A stretch of 44,946 bases of DNA, from contig QWIH01000028.1 of assembly GCA_021405315.1 (NCBI GenBank), positions 1 to 44,946 of the forward strand. The letters run 5' to 3'. The notes under the pieces are model-generated. The model ran no database searches and was not told the origin of the DNA. It saw nothing but the letters and a program-made list of their open reading frames with translations. Positions within the stretch are counted from its first letter, which is position 1. Each line of letters opens with the position of its first letter. This DNA comes from Leptolyngbya sp. PLA1 (GTDB lineage: Bacteria; Planctomycetota; Phycisphaerae; Phycisphaerales; UBA1924). Of the stretch, positions 24,128 through 31,727 are shown in pieces. The position numbers and the translations under genes were made by a program.

Positions 24128-24154
24128 CCTACCGCCCCGCTACCTCGCTCACGG

Positions 24155-24182
24155 TTGACCCTTCGGCCTACGCGGCTACGCT
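24155..24182 (+). promoter_or_regulatory. Candidate promoter for tRNA-Phe
   Basis: TTGACC (5 of 6 to the sigma-70 -35 consensus) and TACGCT (3 of 6 to -10) are separated by 16 bp. A start near 24189 would lie about 30 bp ahead of the tRNA. The -10 is weak, so this is a tentative call. Confidence 0.4.
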
Positions 24183-24220
24183 TCCACCCCGGGTCAGCCC
24201 CGGCGTGAGTCCGCTCACGA

Positions 24221-24293
24221 GGGCAGGTAGCTCAGTTGGTAGAGCACCGCATTGAAAATGCGGGTGTCGCCGGTTCAAGTCCGGCTCTGCCCA
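24221..24293 (+). tRNA. tRNA-Phe (anticodon GAA)
   Basis: A 73-nt cloverleaf is readable: acceptor GGGCAGG with CTGCCC at the 3' end and a G-U at the seventh pair, D-loop AGCTCAGTTGGTAGAGC, anticodon arm CCGCA-TTGAAAA-TGCGG with anticodon GAA, and T-arm GCCGG-TTCAAGT-CCGGC. The discriminator base is A and CCA is not encoded, so it must be added enzymatically. It is transcribed on its own, with a terminator following. Confidence 0.97.
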
Positions 24294-24327
24294 TTCGTCC
24301 GATTCCCGCAGCCTCACCCGTCACGCC

Positions 24328-24370
24328 GACCCCCACCAACCCCGCAGGATTGTGGGGGTCTTGTGTTTTT
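24328..24370 (+). terminator. Rho-independent terminator after tRNA-Phe
   Basis: GACCCCCAC (24328-24336) pairs with GTGGGGGTC (24352-24360) in a perfect 9-bp stem, followed by TTGTGTTTTT. It lies 34 bp after the tRNA end. Confidence 0.8.
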
Positions 24371-24460
24371 GCCCTCCCGCCCGGCCACCCCACTGGCCGC
24401 TTCCGCACTCTGAGGCCGGCCGACCGGCTGATTTCCACCCGGGGGGCTCCTGAATTCCGG

Positions 24461-24488
24461 TTGCGTTTTCGCCACAATCCGTGATAAT
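24461..24488 (+). promoter_or_regulatory. Candidate promoter for the secreted protein at 24574
   Basis: TTGCGT and GATAAT are 16 bp apart in a locally AT-richer stretch; the -10 matches 5 of 6 consensus bases. It would give a leader of about 80 nt before ATG 24574. Confidence 0.4.
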
Positions 24489-24573
24489 CACCCCGCTAGG
24501 GTTCGTGCCCCGCGTGCCTGGGGGTGCTCGGGGTCACGGCCCGGTTCGTCCGAGAGGACGGGAGAGAGAGACA

Positions 24574-25167
24574 ATGAATCGCCGCTGTTTCACCGCTTGC
24601 GCCGCCGCCCTGTCCGTGACCGCCGCCGCCAACGCCGGCATCACCTCCATCACCAACGGCGGCATCTTCCACGCCAGCCCCCCCTCCACCATCGGCCTCC
24701 CCAACAACAACCAGGCCAATGTGGTCCAAGGCTTCGATGAGGTCCAGGACCTCGTCCTCACCACTCCGCTGAGCCTCTTCAGCTACTACACCAACTCGTT
24801 CGTGGTGCTCCCCGCCGGCACCGAGATCTCCAGCCACATGGTCCTCTTCGACCCCGTCCAATCCGCGAGCGCCAGCGCCGACGTCTCCTTCACCGAGCCC
24901 ATTCTCGGCATCATCTACCAGGACCTCCCACTCTTCAATACCCACAGCCTCCTGGGCCGCTCGGGCGTCAGCTACCCGGGCACCAACGTGAACGCCTACG
25001 GCTTTGAGGCCACGGAATCCGCCACCCTCGTCGGCGTCTTCACCCTTCGCTTCAGCGCCACCGCCAGCAACCCCGGAGATCGCTTCCGGGTCATCACCTT
25101 CCCCACGCCCGGGGCCGCTTCTCTCCTCGCGCTGAGCAGCCTCCTCGCGGCGCGCCGGCGTCGCTAA
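24574..25167 (+). CDS. Secreted protein with PEP-CTERM-like sorting tail
   Basis: This 197-residue product carries a signal peptide (MNRRCFTACAAALSVTAAANA) and a hydrophobic C-terminal segment followed by basic residues: TPGAASLLALSSLLAARRRR. This layout is a PEP-CTERM-type sorting signal of the planctomycete variant (P-x-P-G-A, then TM, then Arg cluster), expected to be recognised by an exosortase. The middle region is Ser/Thr/Asn-rich and beta-prone, without an identified enzyme fold. GGAGAGAGAG precedes ATG 24574, giving a good Shine-Dalgarno. The protein at 38015-38791 has the same kind of tail. No exosortase gene lies in the window. Confidence 0.78.
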   Translation: MNRRCFTACAAALSVTAAANAGITSITNGGIFHASPPSTIGLPNNNQANVVQGFDEVQDLVLTTPLSLFSYYTNSFVVLPAGTEISSHMVLFDPVQSASASADVSFTEPILGIIYQDLPLFNTHSLLGRSGVSYPGTNVNAYGFEATESATLVGVFTLRFSATASNPGDRFRVITFPTPGAASLLALSSLLAARRRR

Positions 25168-25298
25168 TCCAGCGCCCTCCCTCGGCTTGCCTCTGCGGGC
25201 GGGCAGCCCGATCGCTCGTCCGCACGCTCCGCTTCTGCCCGAACACGAAGCCCAAACCCTTCCCCCCACGCGGGTAGACTTGTCCGGGAGGCTCGCTG

Positions 25299-26507
25299 AT
25301 GCAATCCAATCGCTTCCACTGGTGTCTCGCCGCGCTGCTCCTCTTCGTCGTCGCACGCTCCCACGCACAGTCCACCGCCTTCACCTACCAGGGTCGCCTC
25401 ACGCAGGCCGGCGCTCCCGCCTCAGGGCCGCATGACTTCCGCTTCACCTTCTTCTCCGTCCCCACCGGCGGGACAGCCACCTCTCCCACCGCCTGCGCGG
25501 ACGACGTCCCCGTCGCCGACGGCCTCTTCTCCGTCCTCATCGCGCTCACGCCCCCGACCGGCTCGGACCTCTATCTCGAAATCCAGACCCGGCCGGGCGC
25601 CGACGGCACCTGCGCCTCCGGCGCGGGCTTCACCACGCTCGCCCCCAGACAACTCATCACACCGGCCCCTTCCGCGGTCGTTGCGAGCGTGGTCCCCACC
25701 ACCTCACCAACGACCCCAGGCGCGCTCCGCTTCAACCCCACCACCCGAAGGCTCGAACTCTTCGACGGCGCCTTCTGGCAGCAGTTCGCCGCCGAGGCCA
25801 CGCTGCCCCCCCAGAACGTTCAGGACTTCCTCACGCCAGGCTCCTACCCCTTTGTCGTCCCCGCCGGCGTGCACTCGCTCACCGTTGATGTCCTCGGAGC
25901 AGGCGGTGGCGGAGGCGGCGCCAGTTCTGGAACGGTCGCCTCAGGATGCCCAACCTCCGGCTCCTTCGCGGGGGGCGGTGGTGGCGGCGGCTGCGCAGAC
26001 GTCGTCCGTTGCAGCCTCCCGGTTTCACCCGGAGAGACCCTCACCATCCAGGTCGGCGCCGGCGGCTCCGCGGGCGCCACGGGTGTCAGCGGGTCCAACG
26101 GCTCGCCGACCTTCATCGCACGGGGTGGAAACGTGCTCGTCCGCGTCTTCGGCGGCGGCGGGGGCCAGCGCGGCATCAATCGGACCATCGGCTCCGGCGC
26201 CTGCGCCACGCGCGCCGCTTCCGGCTCCGGCGGAACCGCCGGCGCCGCGGCTCAGTTCATCGGCCCCGGCACTCTGATTCAGGGCGGAGGGGGCACCTTT
26301 GCCGCCGCGGGCACCGACGGTCTCGGCGCCGCCTGCAACTGCGCCGCCGAAGGTGGAACCGGAGCGACCTATCCCTCCCTCCCTCAGATCTATTACTGGC
26401 CACCCGCACCCCTGCTGCCCTTCAGCGGCGTGGGAGGCAACGGCGCCGTCCCGGGAGGCAGCCCGGCCACCGCGGGTGGCCCAGGAATGGTCCGCCTCTA
26501 CTGGTAG
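25299..26507 (+). CDS. Secreted AFTYQG protein with glycine-rich C-terminal domain
   Basis: The 402-residue protein has a signal peptide ending near ARSHA, then the AFTYQG module (AFTYQGRLTQAGAPASG, with FTTLAPRQLITPAPSA at its end). A spacer follows (TPGALRFNPTTRRLELFDG, as in trimeric surface or tail proteins), then a very glycine-rich C-terminal domain from about residue 188: VPAGVHSLTVDVLGAGGGGGG, repeated GGGG stretches and several Cys. Such 'VPAGV..LTV.V.GAGGGG' domains occur in secreted and phage-tail-like proteins. GGGAGG lies 9 nt before ATG 25299. It belongs to a three-member family in the window and is likely extracellular or surface-attached. Confidence 0.82.
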   Translation: MQSNRFHWCLAALLLFVVARSHAQSTAFTYQGRLTQAGAPASGPHDFRFTFFSVPTGGTATSPTACADDVPVADGLFSVLIALTPPTGSDLYLEIQTRPGADGTCASGAGFTTLAPRQLITPAPSAVVASVVPTTSPTTPGALRFNPTTRRLELFDGAFWQQFAAEATLPPQNVQDFLTPGSYPFVVPAGVHSLTVDVLGAGGGGGGASSGTVASGCPTSGSFAGGGGGGGCADVVRCSLPVSPGETLTIQVGAGGSAGATGVSGSNGSPTFIARGGNVLVRVFGGGGGQRGINRTIGSGACATRAASGSGGTAGAAAQFIGPGTLIQGGGGTFAAAGTDGLGAACNCAAEGGTGATYPSLPQIYYWPPAPLLPFSGVGGNGAVPGGSPATAGGPGMVRLYW

Positions 26508-26653
26508 CCCCTTCTGAGAGTCCGGGACGCCCCGCCACCGTCTCGATGTCGCGCCAGCCTCCCACACGGTCACCCTCCCCAACGTCGTGCACAACTCCCG
26601 CGACGGACGCCCCACCTTCCGAGCTCCGACCGCGACGCGCGCCTCCACCACCC

Positions 26654-26681
26654 TTGACAGCACGCCGCGATCCGCTCTAAT
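26654..26681 (+). promoter_or_regulatory. Sigma-70-type promoter for the secreted protein at 26728
   Basis: TTGACA is a perfect -35, and TCTAAT, 16 bp on, matches 5 of 6 bases of the -10. The start site would be near 26688, giving a leader of about 40 nt before ATG 26728. It is the best housekeeping-type promoter seen in the window. Confidence 0.6.
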
Positions 26682-26727
26682 GCCCCGGCCACGCGCGACC
26701 ACACGCGCGGGCCCCGGAGTTCTGAAC

Positions 26728-27765
26728 ATGCGTGCTGCCTGCGCCGCCCCGCTTCTCCTCTTGCTCCTCGTCGCCGCCGCGTCCCTCTTCGGCCCCGCCC
26801 GGGCCTCCGCGCAGACGCCCGCCTCCACGGCCTTCACCTACCAGGGCGAGTTGGCCTCCTCCGGCACCCCAGTCAACGGCAGCCGTCTCTTCCGCTTTCG
26901 GCTCTACGACGCCTCAACCGGCGGCGCACAGGTCGGCCCCACGCTCGGCGCCACCGCCACAGTCACCAACGGCAGGTTTGCCGTTGAGCTCGACTTCGGC
27001 GCCTCCCCATTCGCCGGAGATGCCCGCTGGCTGGAGATCGACGTCAGCGAGGGCGCCGGCTTCCCATTCACCACCCTCGCCCCGCGACAGGCCATCACCG
27101 CCACTCCCTACGCCCTCTTCGCCCTCAACGGAAACCCCGGCCCCCAAGGTCCCCCCGGCCCGGCCGGCATCGTTGCCAGCGTCACCGCGCAGTTCAGCCT
27201 CAACGACCGCTCCGCGTGGACCCGCATCGAAGCCCTCGGCGATGATCAATGCCACCCCAACATCCCCCTCGGATTCACCTTCACCGGCTGGGGACGTGCG
27301 GACTCCGCCGTCTCCGTCTCCAGCAACGGCGTCCTCTTCTTCGGCGGCTCCCAGTGTTCGACCTCCTTCAGCAACCAGGCCCTCCCCTCAGCGATTTCCC
27401 AGGCCCCTTTTCTCGCATTCTTCTGGGATGATCTGCGCGACTACGGCACCGGCGAGTTCATCGAGTACGCCACGCTCGGCTCGGCCCCGGGACGCGTCTT
27501 CAACCTCTACTTCAAGGGCCGGCTCTTCTCCGCGAACTGCGGCGCCGACCCCATCAACGTCCACGTCTCCATCCACGAGGGTTCCAACCTCATCCAGGTC
27601 TCCTACTCGGGCCTCTCCGGCTGTGCCCTGATCGCAGGCTCCTCCGCGACCTTCGGTCTCCAGGCCCCGAACTTTGCGGACGCATACCTCGTCGGCTTCA
27701 ACGCCCCCATCCTCGACAACGACGCGCCCCGGCAGTCCATGTCCTTCACGCCGCCGCGCCAGTAA
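26728..27765 (+). CDS. Secreted AFTYQG protein with short collagen motif and beta domain
   Basis: A 345-residue secreted protein. A Leu/Ala-rich signal peptide ends around ASA-QTP; the AFTYQGELASSGTPVNGS module follows, including FAVELDFGASPFAGDARWLE and APRQAITATPYALFALNG. A short collagen-like run (GPQGPPGPAG) separates it from a C-terminal domain of about 185 residues with SVSSNGVLFFGG, FLAFFWDDLRDYG, and IHEGSNLIQVSYSG. This last part resembles the nidogen-like/PA14-neighbour beta domain of secreted proteins. GGAG lies 8 nt before ATG 26728; the longer open frame to 26587 lies upstream of the promoter. It is a paralogue of the left-edge protein and of the one just before it. Confidence 0.82.
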   Translation: MRAACAAPLLLLLLVAAASLFGPARASAQTPASTAFTYQGELASSGTPVNGSRLFRFRLYDASTGGAQVGPTLGATATVTNGRFAVELDFGASPFAGDARWLEIDVSEGAGFPFTTLAPRQAITATPYALFALNGNPGPQGPPGPAGIVASVTAQFSLNDRSAWTRIEALGDDQCHPNIPLGFTFTGWGRADSAVSVSSNGVLFFGGSQCSTSFSNQALPSAISQAPFLAFFWDDLRDYGTGEFIEYATLGSAPGRVFNLYFKGRLFSANCGADPINVHVSIHEGSNLIQVSYSGLSGCALIAGSSATFGLQAPNFADAYLVGFNAPILDNDAPRQSMSFTPPRQ

Positions 27766-27803
27766 CCGCGCCGCCCGCCGAACGCCCGCGATACACTCGC
27801 GCG

Positions 27804-29270
27804 ATGCTCCGCCTCGCCAACTTCATCGATAACCAGCACCTACCGCCCGCCTCTGGCGAGTACCTCGACGTCTTCGAGCCCGCCACCGGCGAGGTCTACG
27901 CCCACGCCCCCCGCTCCGACGCCGCCGACGTGGAACTCGCCGTCGCCGCCGCCCAGCGCGCGTTCCCCGCCTGGGCCGCAACCCCCGCCGCCGAGCGCGC
28001 CAGGCTCATGTTCCGCCTCGCCGACCTCATCGACGAGAACCTCGACGCCCTCGCCGCCGCCGAGTCCCGCGACACCGGCAAGCCCATCTCCCTCGCCCGC
28101 ACTGTCGATATCCCCCGCTCCGCATCGAACTTCCGCTTCTTTGCCGGAGCCATCCTCCACTCAGGCGGTGACTTCCACGAGACCGACCAGCCCGCCGTCG
28201 GCGGGCCGCTCCACGCACTCAACTACACCCTCCGTCGCCCCCGAGGCGTCGCCGGCCTCATCTCACCCTGGAACCTCCCCCTCTACCTCCTCTCCTGGAA
28301 AATCGCCCCGGCCATCGCCACCGGAAACACCTGTGTCGCCAAGCCCAGCGAGGTCACCCCGGTCACCGCCTCCATGCTCGGTCACCTCGTCTCGCAGGCG
28401 GGCATTCCCCACGGCGTCGTCAACATCCTCCACGGCGAAGGCCGCCCCTGCGGCTCAACACTCATCGAACACCCCTCCGTCCCCACCCTCTCCTTCACCG
28501 GCTCTACAGCCGTCGGAAAGTGGATCGCCGCCGCCGCTGGCGAGAGACTCAAACGCGTCAGCCTCGAACTCGGCGGCAAAAACCCGTTCATCATCTTCCC
28601 CGACGCCGACCTCGACGCCGCCGTCTCCACCGCCCTCCGCGCCGCCTTCACCAACCAGGGCCAGGTCTGCCTCTGCGGCTCGCGACTCCTCGTCCACGCT
28701 TCCGTCTTTCAGCGAGTGCTCGACGGCATGCTCGCCGGCGTCGCTTCGCTCCGCCCCGCCGATCCCAGCGACCCAGCCACCACCTTCGGCGCGCTCGTCA
28801 GCAAGCCCCACCTCGACAAGGTCGCCCGCATCGTCGATCAGGCCCGCGCCCTCGGCGCCACCATCCACTGCGGCGGAACCCGGCCCGCTTCCCTCCCCGC
28901 CCGCTGCCGGAGCGGCTTCTTCTACGAGCCCACCATCATCTCGGGCCTCGATCCTTCCTGCTCCGTCGAACGAGACGAGATCTTCGGCCCGGTCGTCACC
29001 CTCCAGCCCTTCGAGACAGACGAAGAGGCCCTCGCGCTCGCCAACGGCACCGACTACGGCCTCGCCGCCTCCGTCTTCACCTCCGGCCTCACACGCGCCC
29101 ATCGCCTCGCAGAGCAACTCCACGCAGGCGTCGTCTGGATCAACTGCTGGATGGTCCGCGATCTCCGCACGCCCTTCGGCGGCATGAAGGCCAGCGGCGT
29201 GGGCCGCGAGGGCGGCGCCGAGGCTCTCCGCTTCTTCACCGAGCCCCGCAACGTCTGCATCAGGATCTGA
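27804..29270 (+). CDS. 2-aminomuconate 6-semialdehyde dehydrogenase
   Basis: The 488-residue NAD-dependent aldehyde dehydrogenase has the catalytic Cys in TNQGQVCLCGSR and Glu in LELGGKNPFI, with FTGSTAVGKWI in the NAD site. The QVCLCGSR form and RPRGVAGLISPWNLPLYLL match the ALDH8/aminomuconate or hydroxymuconate semialdehyde dehydrogenase group. Together with its neighbours this points to oxidation of 2-aminomuconate semialdehyde to 2-aminomuconate in the kynurenine route (NbaE/AmnC step). It forms an operon with the RidA-family deaminase 5 bp downstream. A purely aliphatic-aldehyde role is less likely given this context. Confidence 0.85.
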   Translation: MLRLANFIDNQHLPPASGEYLDVFEPATGEVYAHAPRSDAADVELAVAAAQRAFPAWAATPAAERARLMFRLADLIDENLDALAAAESRDTGKPISLARTVDIPRSASNFRFFAGAILHSGGDFHETDQPAVGGPLHALNYTLRRPRGVAGLISPWNLPLYLLSWKIAPAIATGNTCVAKPSEVTPVTASMLGHLVSQAGIPHGVVNILHGEGRPCGSTLIEHPSVPTLSFTGSTAVGKWIAAAAGERLKRVSLELGGKNPFIIFPDADLDAAVSTALRAAFTNQGQVCLCGSRLLVHASVFQRVLDGMLAGVASLRPADPSDPATTFGALVSKPHLDKVARIVDQARALGATIHCGGTRPASLPARCRSGFFYEPTIISGLDPSCSVERDEIFGPVVTLQPFETDEEALALANGTDYGLAASVFTSGLTRAHRLAEQLHAGVVWINCWMVRDLRTPFGGMKASGVGREGGAEALRFFTEPRNVCIRI

Positions 29271-29275
29271 GTGCC

Positions 29276-29710
29276 ATGCCCCACCACGCCATCCGCTCCG
29301 ACGCCGCCGCCGAACCCCTCGGCCCCTACCCCCACGCACGACGCGCCGGTCCCCTCCTCTTCCTCTCCGGCATCGGCCCCCGACGAAAAGGCACCCGCGA
29401 CATCCCCGGCGCCGTCACCGACGCCTCCGGTGCCCTCACCGACTACTCGATCGAGGCCGAGATGCGCTCCTGCTTCGAGAACATCCGCACCGTCCTCGCG
29501 GACGCCGGCAGCCGATGGGACAACATCGTCGACGTGCAGGTCTTCCTCACCGACATGAAGCGGGACTGGAAGGACTACAACCGCGTCTACGCCGAGTTCT
29601 TTCCCCCGGGGCCCCACCAGCCCACGCGCACCACCGTCGAAGTCTCCGCGCTCCCCACCGGGGGCAACACCCCCATCCACTTCGAGATCAAGGTCGTCGC
29701 GCTCGCCTAG
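29276..29710 (+). CDS. RidA-family protein, probable 2-aminomuconate deaminase
   Basis: The 144-residue YjgF/RidA-fold protein has GPLLFLSGIGPR near the N-terminus, ENIRTVLADAGSRWDNIVDVQVFLTD compressed in the middle, and TRTTVEVSALP with the conserved Arg at the inter-subunit site, then HFEIKVVAL. A RidA relative (NbaF/AmnD) deaminates 2-aminomuconate in Pseudomonas; following the semialdehyde dehydrogenase, that is the expected role here. An enamine/imine deaminase of general type is the alternative. Its TAG stop lies within CTAG (29707-29710), which also carries the stop of the convergent kynB gene. Confidence 0.82.
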   Translation: MPHHAIRSDAAAEPLGPYPHARRAGPLLFLSGIGPRRKGTRDIPGAVTDASGALTDYSIEAEMRSCFENIRTVLADAGSRWDNIVDVQVFLTDMKRDWKDYNRVYAEFFPPGPHQPTRTTVEVSALPTGGNTPIHFEIKVVALA

Positions 29711-30345
29711 ACCGGCCCCGCGCGCAGCACCGCACGCACCGGGCTCGCGTCAAAGCCCATCAACTTCAGCGGCAGCGCGATCAGCTCGTACACGCCCGCC
29801 TCCACCCCCGCCAGCGCCAGCCCTTCGAGGATCGCCATGTCGTGCCTCAGCACCGCCCCGTGCGCGGGCAGGTCCTTGCTGGTCTGAAGGTCCACGCTCG
29901 GAGTATCCAGCCCGATCGTCCGGACGCCCCGCGCCGCCAGCGCGTCGATCAGCTCCGGTGCCACCCCCGCGAAGTCCTCGTTCCACGCCTCCGGGTCTGG
30001 AAACGTGCCCGTCTTCAGCAGCACGCGGGCCTCCCGCACCTGCTCGAGCCCCCCGACCACGTCCCCCACCCCCACGCGCGTCCCCCGCGCCACCGGCGCA
30101 TCCACCACGCGGCACGCCCCGATGTAATGCTCCAGCGACCGCTCGCCGATGCCCGGCGCCCCGGCCCCGTAGTGATTCGGCCCGTCCGCGTGCGCCCCCA
30201 GATGCACCGTCGCCCGCAGCGTGCTCAGCGTCACGCTCGCCCCGCCCTCGATCGCGCACAGCACCTCGCGCGACAGCGGCGTGTCCCCGGGCCACACCGC
30301 CAGCCTCGCCGTCACCGCGGGGGTGATGTCGATCAGCCTCGTCAC
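29707..30345 (-). CDS. kynB: Kynurenine formamidase (cyclase family)
   Basis: The 212-residue protein belongs to the metal-dependent cyclase/KynB family and hydrolyses N-formylkynurenine to kynurenine. The metal motif is seen as HLGAHADGPNHY (family HxGTHxDxPxH, with Ala for Thr), and LIDITPAV and RTIGLDTPSVD are also family-like. The start is GTG 30345, overlapping the kmo stop in a GTGA tetranucleotide; the open frame further upstream is the kmo shadow. It is the last gene of the leftward operon that begins with the dioxygenase. Confidence 0.9.
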   Translation of the reverse strand: MTRLIDITPAVTARLAVWPGDTPLSREVLCAIEGGASVTLSTLRATVHLGAHADGPNHYGAGAPGIGERSLEHYIGACRVVDAPVARGTRVGVGDVVGGLEQVREARVLLKTGTFPDPEAWNEDFAGVAPELIDALAARGVRTIGLDTPSVDLQTSKDLPAHGAVLRHDMAILEGLALAGVEAGVYELIALPLKLMGFDASPVRAVLRAGPV

Positions 30346-31727
30346 GCCCCGCCCCCCACGGGCGTGATCCCGCCCAGCAGCGGCCGCGCCGCCTCCAGCA
30401 CCGCCCGCTCCCACGCGCCGTCGTACACAGCGGGCACCGGCACCCGCTCCGCCACCGCCGCCACCACCCGCTCCATCTCGCGCCCCCGGCGCTGGGCCGA
30501 CGCGTAGGGCACCGTGCTGAAGCTCACAAGGTTGTACCGGGGCGTCACCGCGTCCCCCACCGTCCGGTGCAGCAACTGCTCGATCCGCTTCCCGTACTGC
30601 CACTCCGCCCGACCCGAAAGATCGCGCATCTCGACGAAGTTCTCCAGCGCCATCTCCGCGATGGCGTCCGCGTTCGCCTTCCGCGCCTCCTGAAAGGCAG
30701 GCAGCGCCGCCCCGAAGTCGCCCCGGTGCTCGTCCAGCAGCCCCGCGAGCACGCGCACGTCCTCGAACGCGCAGTTCATCCCCTGGCCATAGAAGGGCAC
30801 GATCGCGTGCGCCGCGTCCCCCAGCACCGCCACCTTCCCCTCGTGCTGCCAGGGCCAGCACCGCACCGTGACCAGCGAGCCCACCGGGTTCCGCTCGTAA
30901 TCTTCCTCCAGCGTCGGCATCAACCCCGCCGCATCCGGATACTCCCGCTCGAAGAACGCTCGCACCCCAGGCCCAGACGGGAGCGCCGCGAACGAGTGAG
31001 CCCCCTCGAACGGCCAGAACAGCGTGCACGTGAACGAGCCATCCCGGTTCGGGAGCGCGATCATCATCGTGCCGCCCCGGGGCCAGATGTGCAGGGCACT
31101 CCGCTCCATCGCGAAGGCGCCCCCGGCCAGCGCCGGAATCACGAGTTCCTTGTACCCGTGCCGCAGATACGTCTGGCTGTAATCAAACCGGTCCACCTTC
31201 TGAAGCCTGCCCCGCACCGGCGAGAAGGCCCCGTCCGCACCCAGGATGACATCCGCCTCCACCCGCACGTTCTTCTGATCGGGCGCGTTGAACCACGCCG
31301 CCGGGCCCGCCAGGTCCACGTCAAGGCACCAGTGGTTGAACAGGAACTCGACTCCCCTCTCCGCCGCCGCCGCCTCCAGCAGCGTGAGGTTCAGCCCGCC
31401 CCGCGAAACCGAGTTGATGGCCTCCCCCGCGCGCGAGCTGTAGGGCTGGAAGCTCGTCCGTCCCTCCCGGTCGTGCAGCATGCGGCCCGGCATCGCGATG
31501 GCATCCCGCTCCATCACCACCCGATCAAGCCCGACACCCGCCATCCCCCACAGACCCCGCGCCGACAGCGCCAGGTTGATCGACCTCCCGCCCACATACC
31601 CCGCCACCCGCGGGTCGCCACGACGCTCGTACACACGCACCCGGTGGCCCCGTCGCGCCAGGTACACCGCCAGCAGGCACCCGCTCAGACCCGCGCCCAC
31701 GATCAGCACGTCCTTCGCCGCGCTCAC
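30342..31727 (-). CDS. kmo: Kynurenine 3-monooxygenase
   Basis: A 461-residue class A flavoprotein that hydroxylates kynurenine to 3-hydroxykynurenine with NADPH and O2. The FAD-binding VLIVGAGLSGCLLAVYLARR lies at residues 7-26, YVGGRSINLALSARG after it, and the second FAD motif is GDAAHAIVPFYGQGMNCAFED. The ILGADGAFSPVR 'DG' motif is also clear. Two weak hydrophobic C-terminal segments fit bacterial and eukaryotic KMOs. GTG 31727 is the start, overlapping the kynU stop (GTGA). Confidence 0.95.
   Translation of the reverse strand: MSAAKDVLIVGAGLSGCLLAVYLARRGHRVRVYERRGDPRVAGYVGGRSINLALSARGLWGMAGVGLDRVVMERDAIAMPGRMLHDREGRTSFQPYSSRAGEAINSVSRGGLNLTLLEAAAAERGVEFLFNHWCLDVDLAGPAAWFNAPDQKNVRVEADVILGADGAFSPVRGRLQKVDRFDYSQTYLRHGYKELVIPALAGGAFAMERSALHIWPRGGTMMIALPNRDGSFTCTLFWPFEGAHSFAALPSGPGVRAFFEREYPDAAGLMPTLEEDYERNPVGSLVTVRCWPWQHEGKVAVLGDAAHAIVPFYGQGMNCAFEDVRVLAGLLDEHRGDFGAALPAFQEARKANADAIAEMALENFVEMRDLSGRAEWQYGKRIEQLLHRTVGDAVTPRYNLVSFSTVPYASAQRRGREMERVVAAVAERVPVPAVYDGAWERAVLEAARPLLGGITPVGGGA

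Noticed and set aside
24221..24484. Open frames on both strands over the tRNA-Phe region
   Set aside because: They cross a clear tRNA and terminator and have no family resemblance.
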